The position numbers and the translations under genes are program-made. A stretch of 12,932 bases of DNA from an uncultured Clostridia bacterium (GTDB taxonomy: Bacteria; Bacillota; Clostridia; Christensenellales; UBA1242). Of the stretch, positions 6,110 through 12,932 are shown one piece after another. Numbering within the stretch: the first letter of the stretch is position 1; each line of letters opens with the position of its first letter. The stretch spans positions 1 to 12,932 of the forward strand of contig CANQQH010000019.1 of NCBI GenBank assembly GCA_947625955.1, given 5' to 3'. The notes beneath the pieces were generated by a model. That model did no database searches, was not told the DNA's origin, and was given only the letters and a program-made list of their open reading frames with translations.

Positions 6110-8410
6110 ATGAAACCAAGTGAACTTGATCCGCGAATAAAGGATTTGCTTTTCAGCCGTGGATATAAGACTGAAAAAGAAATAGAAACCTTCCTGAACC
6201 CTAATTTATCTTTGCTTCACGACCCATTTTTGCTTCGCGGAATGAAAGAGGCAAAGGAGAGAATTGAGCGCGCCATAAACCTCAAAGAAAAGATTGTTAT
6301 CTATGGCGACTACGATTGCGACGGCATTTCCGCCTGCGTGATACTCTATAAATTTTTCAAGAAAAAAGGCATTGATTGTGATGTTTATATTCCTGACAGG
6401 TTCGACGACGGCTATGGGCTTTCCTTTGAGCTAATAGACGAGGTTGTTGAAAAGTCGAAGCCCAATCTTATCATAACTGTTGACCTTGGCGTCACGGCGG
6501 CAAAAGAGGTTGAAAAAGTCAAAAGCTATGGGGTTGACATCATTGTTACCGACCACCATGAGCCAGCCGAAATCATCCCTTCATGTATTGTTATCGACCC
6601 AAAGGTTGAAGGGCAGGATTATCCGTTCAACGGGCTTTGCGGAGCTGGTGTTGCCCTGAAAGTTGTTGAAGCTATTGACGGCAAGGATGAGGCTGAAAAG
6701 TATTTTGATGTCTGCGCCATCGCAACCATTGGCGACATCGTGCCGTTGACCGACGAAAACCGCCTTATTGCAAAGAAAGGAAAAGAGAAAATAAACAGTG
6801 GGAAAGGGCTGAAAAGCATCAGCTATATGCTCTCCATGCTCGGGCTCAAAAAGCTTTCAAGCTCTGACATAACTTTCAAAATTGTTCCAAGGCTGAATGC
6901 GAGCGGACGCATGAGCAAGGGTAAAAAGGTCTTCAATTTCCTGATTGAAGAAGATGAAGAGAATCTCAAAAAACTATTCGAAGACATGGCTGAGGACAAC
7001 GAGGAAAGGCTAGATTCAATCAGTCTTGGCGTTGAACTGCTTGAAAAGCAAATTGAAAAGATAAACTTTCAAACAGACAACATTATCTTGCTGCGTGGTG
7101 AGTTTCATCAGGGAGTTTTGGGTATTCTTGCTTCGCGCGTGTGCCATGATTATAATCGCCCCGCAATAGTTTTCACAAAGACTGAAGACGGGAATTTGAA
7201 AGGGTCGGGCAGAAGCCTTGATGGAATAGACCTTCATCAAGCGCTTGAAAATTGCTCAGACTTGCTCGTGCGTTTTGGTGGGCATAAGATGGCGATTGGT
7301 GTTGAACTCAAAGAAGAAAACTTCGAGGCGTTCAGGAAAGAAATTTCAAAGCAGATAAAGAAGCAAGCAAACGATAAATGCTTCCTGCTTGGCGAGCAAT
7401 ACGACATTGAGGTGACTGAAGACGACATCTCCGAAAATTTCATCAATATGCTGAACTATCTTGAACCTTTCGGGTGCAAAAATGAAAAACCAATACTCAT
7501 GCTTCAAACAGAAGATTTGAAAGTCAATCAAATGAAGGATGCAAGTTTTCGTCACTTCAAAGTGATAACCAAAACTGGCAAATCGATTGTTGCTTTCTCT
7601 GCCGACAAGCATGTTGAGGCGCTGAAATCCAAGTGCAAGAAACATCTTATTATTGAGCTTGAGAACAATGAGTTCAGGGGCAAAACCTATCCGCAAGCCA
7701 TACTCAAGAATGTGTTTATCAAAGAAATAAGCTTGAAAGAAAACAAGGAAAACGAGGTTATAACTTCGCTGATCAACAGATTTTTGAGTGAAGGGGCTTT
7801 CAAAAATGTTGAATTTTTTGAGCCAAGCGAACTTGAAAATTTGCTTGCAAGGCTGGGCAACAATCTCTTTGGAACGCTGGTTGTTGTTGACGCCAAAAAA
7901 GACGCAGCAAGAATCAAAAATCTGCAAAATAAGCTCTCAAACTATGAAATTTCGCATACACTTTTGAAAAATAGGCAAAATACTATCTTGATTTCATCAA
8001 AAGGTGTGTTGACCAAAGAAGAAGTTTTGGGCTATAATAACATTGTATTTTTGAGGCAATTATTCTCGCATGAAAAAGAAATCTTTTCAAAGGTTGCGAA
8101 AGTCTATGTGATGAAGTGTCCGGCTCGCGCCGACTTCAAACTCGACAAATCCAGAGAAACGCAAATCTATGTTTATAGCCTTTTGAAAAAGTATGCAATG
8201 AACATAAAGGCAAACAATGTTTTTGAATGGCTTGAAAAAATGAAAGCCGCAGAGGGTGGGATGGATAAGATTCAAACCATGTTTTCAACTCTCGCCTTTA
8301 TTGAACTTGGTTTCGTTCGAATGACCTTTGATAATTTCATGGTTGAAATGGTTGAGAATCCACCAAAGCGTGAGTTGTCGTCGTCGAAGATTATGAATAA
8401 ACTTACATGA
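6110..8410 (+). CDS. recJ: Single-stranded-DNA-specific 5'-3' exonuclease RecJ
   Basis: RecJ degrades single-stranded DNA 5' to 3' in recombination and mismatch/base-excision repair, using Mn/Mg bound by the DHH phosphoesterase core. The 766-residue length is in the range of Firmicutes RecJ. The core is complete: VIYGDYDCDG (63-72, D67/D69/D71), TVDLG (123-127), VTDHHEP (146-152), CGAGVALK (177-184), TIGDIVPL (206-213) and RLNASGRM (261-268). The DHHA1 part shows HQGVLGILASR (333-343), GSGRS (365-369) and FGGHKMAIGV (389-398). An OB-like segment follows (about 425-540), then a poorly conserved C-terminal domain (about 545-766). The ATG at 6110 has AAGGAGGG (6097-6104) just upstream. It ends 9 bases before rel. 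Confidence 0.97.
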   Translation: MKPSELDPRIKDLLFSRGYKTEKEIETFLNPNLSLLHDPFLLRGMKEAKERIERAINLKEKIVIYGDYDCDGISACVILYKFFKKKGIDCDVYIPDRFDDGYGLSFELIDEVVEKSKPNLIITVDLGVTAAKEVEKVKSYGVDIIVTDHHEPAEIIPSCIVIDPKVEGQDYPFNGLCGAGVALKVVEAIDGKDEAEKYFDVCAIATIGDIVPLTDENRLIAKKGKEKINSGKGLKSISYMLSMLGLKKLSSSDITFKIVPRLNASGRMSKGKKVFNFLIEEDEENLKKLFEDMAEDNEERLDSISLGVELLEKQIEKINFQTDNIILLRGEFHQGVLGILASRVCHDYNRPAIVFTKTEDGNLKGSGRSLDGIDLHQALENCSDLLVRFGGHKMAIGVELKEENFEAFRKEISKQIKKQANDKCFLLGEQYDIEVTEDDISENFINMLNYLEPFGCKNEKPILMLQTEDLKVNQMKDASFRHFKVITKTGKSIVAFSADKHVEALKSKCKKHLIIELENNEFRGKTYPQAILKNVFIKEISLKENKENEVITSLINRFLSEGAFKNVEFFEPSELENLLARLGNNLFGTLVVVDAKKDAARIKNLQNKLSNYEISHTLLKNRQNTILISSKGVLTKEEVLGYNNIVFLRQLFSHEKEIFSKVAKVYVMKCPARADFKLDKSRETQIYVYSLLKKYAMNIKANNVFEWLEKMKAAEGGMDKIQTMFSTLAFIELGFVRMTFDNFMVEMVENPPKRELSSSKIMNKLT

Positions 8411-8419
8411 GAGAGATGA

Positions 8420-10507
8420 ATGGAAGAATTTTTAGAATTAGTTAGTGAAAAATATAATAATAGTGACCTCATTTTGCGTGCCTATGAATATGCAAAGGAG
8501 ATGCACAAGAATCAATATCGTCTCAGTGGTGAACCATATATTGTTCATCCTGTTGCCGTTGCAAAGTATTTGATGGACCTCGGGCTCGACGAAGAGACCA
8601 TCGCCGCCGCCTTGCTACATGATGTTGTTGAAGACACTTCAACAAGCTACAAAAAGCTCAAAGAGATGTTTGGCGAGAATGTCGAGAAGCTTGTGAAGGC
8701 TGTTTCGAAGATCAACAACATTAGGTATAGCGACGCCTCCATGCACGAGATGGACAGCCTCAAAAGGCTCTTTATTGCAATGGGAAAAGATATAAGAGTT
8801 GTGCTCATCAAACTTGCCGACAGGTATCATAATGTTCAAACTGTCTCGGCGCTGCCATATGAAAGGCGAATAAAATTCTGCACAGAGACCATGAACTTGT
8901 TTGTGCCGCTTGCGGAGAGGCTCGGTCTTAATAATATGAAGGGTGAGCTTGAAGACATGTGTTTCAAGGTCTTGAAGCCCGAAGAATACGACAAACTCAA
9001 AGACGAACTCGTGAGAAAATATGAAAAAACCACTCTGCGCATGTCGAACATCGAAGAAAAACTCAAAACTGTGCTTAGTAACCTTGGGCTTGAAGGTGAT
9101 GTTTATAGCAGACTCAAACACTTTTATAGTCTATACAAGAAGATTCGCGATAAAGGTACTGCCAAAATCTATGATATCATTGCGTATCGCATCATCATCG
9201 ACAAAACCGAAGATTGCTATCGCGTGCTTGGCGAAATACACAAGATGTTCAGGCCTGTTCCTGGGCGAATAAAAGATTACATTGCTTCGCCAAAAGCGAA
9301 CGGATATCAAAGTTTGCATACGACCGTCATAACAAAAGACGGCACGCCTTTCGAGGTTCAAATCCGCACTCACGATATGCACAAATATTGCGAGTATGGT
9401 ATTGCTGCGCACTGGCGCTACAAGACGGGTGACCAGCGAACCGACGAATATGAGACCAAACTCAACTGGCTCAAATCCATTATCGAAAATGAGAAGCAAA
9501 TCAAGGATAGTGAGAACTTTGTGAAAGCGCTTCAAATGGATTTCTCAACTTCGGAAATTTGGGTGTTCACTCCAAAATATAAGCCAATCTCGCTTCCTGA
9601 AAATTCAACTCCAATCGACTTTGCCTATGCCATCCATACCGACCTTGGCAACACCTGTGTTGGCGCGAAGATAAATGGCAGGCGCGTTCCACTTTCGGCA
9701 ACGCTTGAAACTGGTGACGTTGTTGAAATCCTTGTCAACAAAGATAGTCGCGGGCCGCAAAGAGAGTGGCTGAAAATTGCTGTCAGCACGAACGCAAGGT
9801 CGCATATAAGAGCGTTCTTCCGCAAGTCAACAATGCCTGAAAACATCAAAAAAGGGCGCGAAATGCTTGAAGAGAAGGCAAGGGAGATGAATGTTCCATT
9901 CAACCTATGCTTGCTTCCAAAAACTATTAGTGAGGTTATGCACAGATATCTTGTCTATTCGCTTGAAGACATGTTTGCGTGCATTGCAACTGGGGGTATT
10001 CGTGAGGCAGACATCATCAATATTGCGATGAAAAACAACGGCGAAGAGCCCGAGACGAAAAAAGAGGACATTCCACTTTTCATTGAGGGTAGCGAAATTG
10101 AAGGCGTGAAGTTCGCTCATTGCTGCATGCCAATTCCGGGCGACGACATCTATGCTATTGTTTCAAACAGCGCAATAACCGTGCACTGCTCGTCCTGCCC
10201 GAACCTCAAAAATATCGATAAGGAAAGGCTCCTGTCCGCCCAATGGAAGGACAATATCAACATGGAGTTCACGCTGTCGCTCAAAATTGGTGGAAAAGAC
10301 CAAGAGAAGATTGTCAGCAACGTTATCAATGTTTTCTATGAGAACAATATCAGGATTGTGAATCTCAACGCGAAAATTGCGGGCGAGGGTAGATTTGAGA
10401 TTCTTGTTGAGCTCAAAATTCATAATATTGACGAGTTTGAAGACATAAAAAGCAAGATTGAAAACATTCCAAATGTGATGTATGTTAACAGAAACAACCT
10501 CGCATAG
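8420..10507 (+). CDS. relA: Bifunctional (p)ppGpp synthetase/hydrolase Rel (RelA/SpoT family)
   Basis: Rel makes (p)ppGpp from ATP and GTP/GDP during starvation and degrades it otherwise. At 695 residues it is slightly shorter than B. subtilis Rel. The HD hydrolase is intact: H43 (IVHP), LLHDVVEDT (65-73, H67/D68 and E71/D72), KLADRYHN (131-138). The synthetase is intact: YDIIAYRI (251-258), GRIKDYIASPKANGYQSLHT (282-301) and FEVQIRT (311-317) with EYGIAAHWRYK (325-335). Then come TGS (about 379-440, including AIHTDLGN), a helical region, the zinc-finger/RIS domain with H567-C568-C569, H589 and C593 (CPN), and a C-terminal ACT domain (about 615-690). Both activities are predicted. The start at 8420 has only a weak GAGAG, so coupling to recJ termination is likely. 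Confidence 0.97.
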   Translation: MEEFLELVSEKYNNSDLILRAYEYAKEMHKNQYRLSGEPYIVHPVAVAKYLMDLGLDEETIAAALLHDVVEDTSTSYKKLKEMFGENVEKLVKAVSKINNIRYSDASMHEMDSLKRLFIAMGKDIRVVLIKLADRYHNVQTVSALPYERRIKFCTETMNLFVPLAERLGLNNMKGELEDMCFKVLKPEEYDKLKDELVRKYEKTTLRMSNIEEKLKTVLSNLGLEGDVYSRLKHFYSLYKKIRDKGTAKIYDIIAYRIIIDKTEDCYRVLGEIHKMFRPVPGRIKDYIASPKANGYQSLHTTVITKDGTPFEVQIRTHDMHKYCEYGIAAHWRYKTGDQRTDEYETKLNWLKSIIENEKQIKDSENFVKALQMDFSTSEIWVFTPKYKPISLPENSTPIDFAYAIHTDLGNTCVGAKINGRRVPLSATLETGDVVEILVNKDSRGPQREWLKIAVSTNARSHIRAFFRKSTMPENIKKGREMLEEKAREMNVPFNLCLLPKTISEVMHRYLVYSLEDMFACIATGGIREADIINIAMKNNGEEPETKKEDIPLFIEGSEIEGVKFAHCCMPIPGDDIYAIVSNSAITVHCSSCPNLKNIDKERLLSAQWKDNINMEFTLSLKIGGKDQEKIVSNVINVFYENNIRIVNLNAKIAGEGRFEILVELKIHNIDEFEDIKSKIENIPNVMYVNRNNLA

Positions 10508-10528
10508 CAAAAAAATTTTGAAAAATTC

Positions 10529-10557
10529 TTTACAAAACAAAATCATTGTGGTATATT
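10529..10557 (+). promoter_or_regulatory. Strong extended -10 promoter for rpsO-pnp
   Basis: TTTACA (10529-10534, five of six) and TATATT (10552-10557, five of six) are 17 bases apart. The T-G at 10549-10550 is placed correctly for an extended -10 element (TGnTATATT). The predicted start is near 10564, about 83 bases before the rpsO ATG. No intrinsic terminator is seen between the rel stop and this promoter, so rel transcripts may run into rpsO as well. Confidence 0.8.
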
Positions 10558-10573
10558 ACCAAATGTACCTTAA

Positions 10574-10616
10574 AAAGAGGGGTTGGTGTGCGTTTTTCCA
10601 GCCAACTGGACTCTTT
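10574..10616 (+). promoter_or_regulatory. Structured 5' leader of rpsO; candidate S15 autoregulatory element
   Basis: An outer helix pairs AAAGAG (10574-10579) with CTCTTT (10611-10616). Inside it GGTTGG (10581-10586) can pair with CCAGCC (10598-10603), including a U-G pair next to G-C pairs, with an 11-base loop. Alternatives are GTTGG (10582-10586) with CCAAC (10602-10606), and a small CCAG/CTGG hairpin (10598-10609). Ribosomal protein S15 is known to repress its own mRNA through unrelated leader structures in several bacteria, often recognising a G-U/G-C motif. The role here is inferred from position and structure, not from a match to a known family. Confidence 0.45.
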
Positions 10617-10646
10617 CAAAGGCGAATTTTAGTAGGAGGAAAAACG

Positions 10647-10910
10647 ATGGATAAAGTTAAGAAACAAGAGATCATCAACGCTTATCAAAGAAAAGAAGCA
10701 GACACAGGCTCTCCTGAGGTTCAAATTGCTCTTTTGACTGAAAGAATCAATCATCTCACTGAGCACCTCAAAAACAATAAGCAAGATGACCATTCAAGAC
10801 GTGGGCTTCTTCAACTCGTTGGTCGCAGACGCGCGCTTTTGGACTATCTCAAAAAGACTAACCTTGAAGGTTACAGAGAGCTCATCAATAAACTTGGCAT
10901 AAGAAAGTAA
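10647..10910 (+). CDS. rpsO: 30S ribosomal protein S15
   Basis: S15 is a primary 16S rRNA-binding protein of the 30S platform. The 87-residue product shows the family signature throughout: DTGSPEVQIALLTERI (19-34), LTEHLKNNKQDDHSRRGLL (37-55), VGRRRALLDYL (58-68) and the C-terminal end YRELINKLGIRK (76-87). The ATG at 10647 follows AGGAGG (10634-10639) with a 7-base gap. The frame is open upstream to 10482 inside rel, but the extension is unrelated to S15. The gene has its own promoter and a structured leader, and pnp follows after 53 bases with no terminator, the rpsO-pnp arrangement common in bacteria. Confidence 0.98.
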   Translation: MDKVKKQEIINAYQRKEADTGSPEVQIALLTERINHLTEHLKNNKQDDHSRRGLLQLVGRRRALLDYLKKTNLEGYRELINKLGIRK

Positions 10911-10923
10911 AATTTATTAAAAT

Positions 10924-10947
10924 GGGGGGTGGAATTTTTCTGCCCTC
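10924..10947 (+). other. Short hairpin between rpsO and pnp
   Basis: Five Gs (10924-10928) can pair with GCCCTC (10943-10947) in a 5-bp stem with one G-U pair and a 14-base loop. No T-run follows (only CTTT and then the pnp ribosome binding site), so it should not terminate. In E. coli the rpsO-pnp spacer carries an RNase III site used for PNPase autoregulation. This stem is short for that, and such a role is only a possibility. Confidence 0.25.
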
Positions 10948-10963
10948 TTTAAAGGAGATTATT

Positions 10964-12932
10964 ATGGAAGGCAAAATTTTTAGAACTGAGGTTGCTGGCA
11001 AAGACCTCACCGTTGAACTTGGAAAATATGCAGAGTTTGCTAATGGCTCTTGCATTGTGAGAAGTGGTGAAACTGTTGTGATGGTCAATGTTTGCATGAG
11101 CGAAAAACCTCGTGAGGGAATGGATTTCTTCCCACTTCAAGTTGATTTTGAAGAAAAAATGTATTCAGTTGGAAAGATCCCAGGCGGATTCAAAAAGCGT
11201 GAGGGCAGAGCCAGCGACAAGGCAATCTTGGTTTCTCGCCTTATCGACAGACCTATTCGTCCACTTTTCCCAAAGGGATTTTATAACGACGTGACTGTTA
11301 TTGCAACTGCACTCTCTGTTGACCCAAACCGTCCACCTGAGGTTCTTGCAATGATTGGTTCATCTGTTGCTCTTTCAATTTCCGACATACCTTTTGCTGG
11401 TCCAACAGGCAGCGTTGTTGTTGGCTATGTTGACGGAAAGTATGTTATTAACCCTGATGAAGAAGAGTCTAGCAGAAGCAGACTTCACCTGACTCTTTCA
11501 GGAACAAAAGACGCAATCATGATGGTTGAAGCAGGCGCTTTGGAAATCAGCGAAAAAGAGATGCAAGACGCCATTATGTTCGGTCATGAAGAGATCAAGA
11601 AAATTGTTGCATTTATTGAAAAAATCCAAGCCGAAGTTGGAAAGCCAAAGAAAGAAATCGAGCTCTTCAAAGTTCATGAAGATGTTGAAGAGGCTGTTAG
11701 AGCCTATGCAAACAAGGCTCTTGGCGAGGCTCTTCAAATAACAACCGACAAAGCTTTGAGAACTGAAAGAACCGACGCTGTTGAAAAAGACACGAAAGAA
11801 CATTTCGCAGAGCAATTTGCTGGAAGAGAACAAGAAATCAGCGATGTTTTGTATAGAATGAAGAAGGAAAAAGTCCGCGAGATGATCATCTCAAAGGGCA
11901 TCCGTCCTGACGGCAGAAAAACAACAGAAGTGAGACCTATCTGGTGCGAAGTTGGTATTTTGCCTCGCGTTCATGGTTCAAGCGTCTTCACTCGTGGTCA
12001 AACACAGGTTCTCAACGCCTTGACCCTTGGAACGATTGGTGAAGTTCAAAAACTCGATGGGCTTGACAACACAGAATATAAGAGATATATGCATCAATAT
12101 AATATGCCAGGCTATGCAACAGGCGAGGCAAGAGCGCTCAAATCTCCGGGCAGAAGAGAAATCGGTCATGGCGCTTTGGCTGAACGCGCTTTGGAACCTG
12201 TTATTCCAAGCGAAGAAGAGTTCCCATATGCACTAAGGCTTGTTAGTGAAGTGCTTTCGTCGAATGGTTCGTCGTCGATGGCGAGCGTTTGCGCATCAAC
12301 ACTTTCGCTTATGGATGCTGGTGTTCCAATCAAAGCTCCTGTTTCGGGTTGCGCAATGGGTCTCATAAAAGACGAAAAGACCGGAAAAGTTGTTGTTCTC
12401 ACTGATATTCAAGGAACCGAGGACTTCTTCGGCGATATGGACTTCAAGGTTGCCGGAACTGAAAAGGGTATCACAGCAATTCAAATGGATATCAAAATCA
12501 AAGGTATTGACGAAAAGATTTTGTCAACAGCTTTGAAGCAAGCAAAAGAAGGCAGAGCACACATCCTGAGCAAGATGATGGAAGTCATCTCACAGCCAAG
12601 AGCAGAAATGAACAAGTATGCTCCAAAGATTATTTCATTCAACATCGACCCAGACAAGATTGGTGAGGTTATCGGCTCAGGCGGAAAAGTCATCAATAAG
12701 ATTATTGAGGAAACTGGCGTTAAGATTGACATTGAAGATGACGGCAGAGTTATGATTGCAACAAGCGACGAAGCAATGGCAACCAGAGCAAAAGAGATAA
12801 TCATGGGCATTGTTTTCGAACCAGAGATTGGTGAGAGATATACAGGAACTGTTGTGAGAATCATGCAGTTTGGTGCATTTGTTGAAATTTCATCAACCTG
12901 CGACGGCATGATACACATTTCAAAACTGTCAA
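10964..12932 (+). CDS. pnp: Polyribonucleotide nucleotidyltransferase (PNPase), 3' end outside window
   Basis: PNPase degrades RNA 3' to 5' by phosphorolysis as a ring-shaped trimer. From ATG 10964 (AAAGGAG 10951-10957, 6-base gap) the frame stays open to the window edge, giving 656 codons without a stop. The first RNase PH domain contains GKIPGGFKKREGR and SRLIDRPIRPLFPKGF. A helical linker (about 240-315) follows. The second, catalytic RNase PH domain has GRREIGHGALAERAL and TDIQGTEDFFGDMDFKVAG with D491, D493 and K495. The KH domain shows KIGEVIGSGGKVIN (565-578), and the S1 domain begins near residue 624 (YTGTVVRIMQFGAFVEI) and is cut by the window end. About 40-60 C-terminal residues are expected beyond it. 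Co-transcription with rpsO is likely. Confidence 0.97.
   Translation, partial: MEGKIFRTEVAGKDLTVELGKYAEFANGSCIVRSGETVVMVNVCMSEKPREGMDFFPLQVDFEEKMYSVGKIPGGFKKREGRASDKAILVSRLIDRPIRPLFPKGFYNDVTVIATALSVDPNRPPEVLAMIGSSVALSISDIPFAGPTGSVVVGYVDGKYVINPDEEESSRSRLHLTLSGTKDAIMMVEAGALEISEKEMQDAIMFGHEEIKKIVAFIEKIQAEVGKPKKEIELFKVHEDVEEAVRAYANKALGEALQITTDKALRTERTDAVEKDTKEHFAEQFAGREQEISDVLYRMKKEKVREMIISKGIRPDGRKTTEVRPIWCEVGILPRVHGSSVFTRGQTQVLNALTLGTIGEVQKLDGLDNTEYKRYMHQYNMPGYATGEARALKSPGRREIGHGALAERALEPVIPSEEEFPYALRLVSEVLSSNGSSSMASVCASTLSLMDAGVPIKAPVSGCAMGLIKDEKTGKVVVLTDIQGTEDFFGDMDFKVAGTEKGITAIQMDIKIKGIDEKILSTALKQAKEGRAHILSKMMEVISQPRAEMNKYAPKIISFNIDPDKIGEVIGSGGKVINKIIEETGVKIDIEDDGRVMIATSDEAMATRAKEIIMGIVFEPEIGERYTGTVVRIMQFGAFVEISSTCDGMIHISKLS

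Noticed and set aside
7346..7927. 193-codon minus-strand frame inside recJ
   Set aside because: Antisense to a conserved recJ reading frame, with no recognisable domain.
10482..10646. Upstream extension of rpsO into the end of rel
   Set aside because: It covers the rpsO promoter and leader, and the added residues are not part of S15. The ATG at 10647 has a strong AGGAGG site.
12481..12918. 145-codon minus-strand frame inside pnp
   Set aside because: Antisense shadow of the pnp KH and S1 region.

Overview
The window is a chromosomal housekeeping block from an A+T-rich, Gram-positive-type (Firmicutes/Clostridia-like) bacterium. The clade call is inference. It rests on strong AGGAGG-type ribosome binding sites, A+T-rich spacers, intrinsic terminators, a full-length Rel (HD, synthetase, TGS and C-terminal regulatory domains), and the gene order ruvB-queA-tgt-yajC-(TIGR04086-type membrane protein)-secD-secF-recJ-rel, which resembles clostridial genomes. 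I see no mobile element, tRNA, rRNA or CRISPR array, and no gene-free stretch longer than about 190 bases.

Layout: bases 1-30 are the last codons of an upstream gene, most likely ruvB. queA (100-1128) and tgt (1214-2338) follow and encode two enzymes of tRNA queuosine synthesis. A promoter near the end of tgt probably drives yajC (2431-2994). A small four-helix membrane protein gene lies on the minus strand (3053-3451) and converges on yajC, with a shared bidirectional terminator between them. A strong promoter at 3568-3597 then starts the secD-secF unit (8-bp overlap). A terminator-like hairpin separates secF from recJ. recJ and rel are 9 bases apart and probably translationally linked. A separate extended -10 promoter and a structured leader precede rpsO, which is followed by pnp with no terminator between them. 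pnp runs off the right edge inside its S1 domain.

Functionally the block combines tRNA modification, membrane protein export (YajC, SecD, SecF), DNA repair (RecJ), (p)ppGpp metabolism (Rel) and ribosome/RNA turnover (S15, PNPase). Nearly all of it is ordinary. The most unusual point is the SecD/SecF pair. Both proteins keep the family's fold-level landmarks, but the two transmembrane-helix-4 aspartates needed for proton-driven SecDF action in characterised homologues read as Met (SecD M333) and Ala (SecF A198), and the partner arginine of SecF reads as Lys (K233). The only obvious acidic residue buried in the membrane part of either protein is SecD D301 in helix 3. YajC and SecF also carry long charged cytoplasmic tails of opposite net charge. 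I do not see a new multi-gene system.
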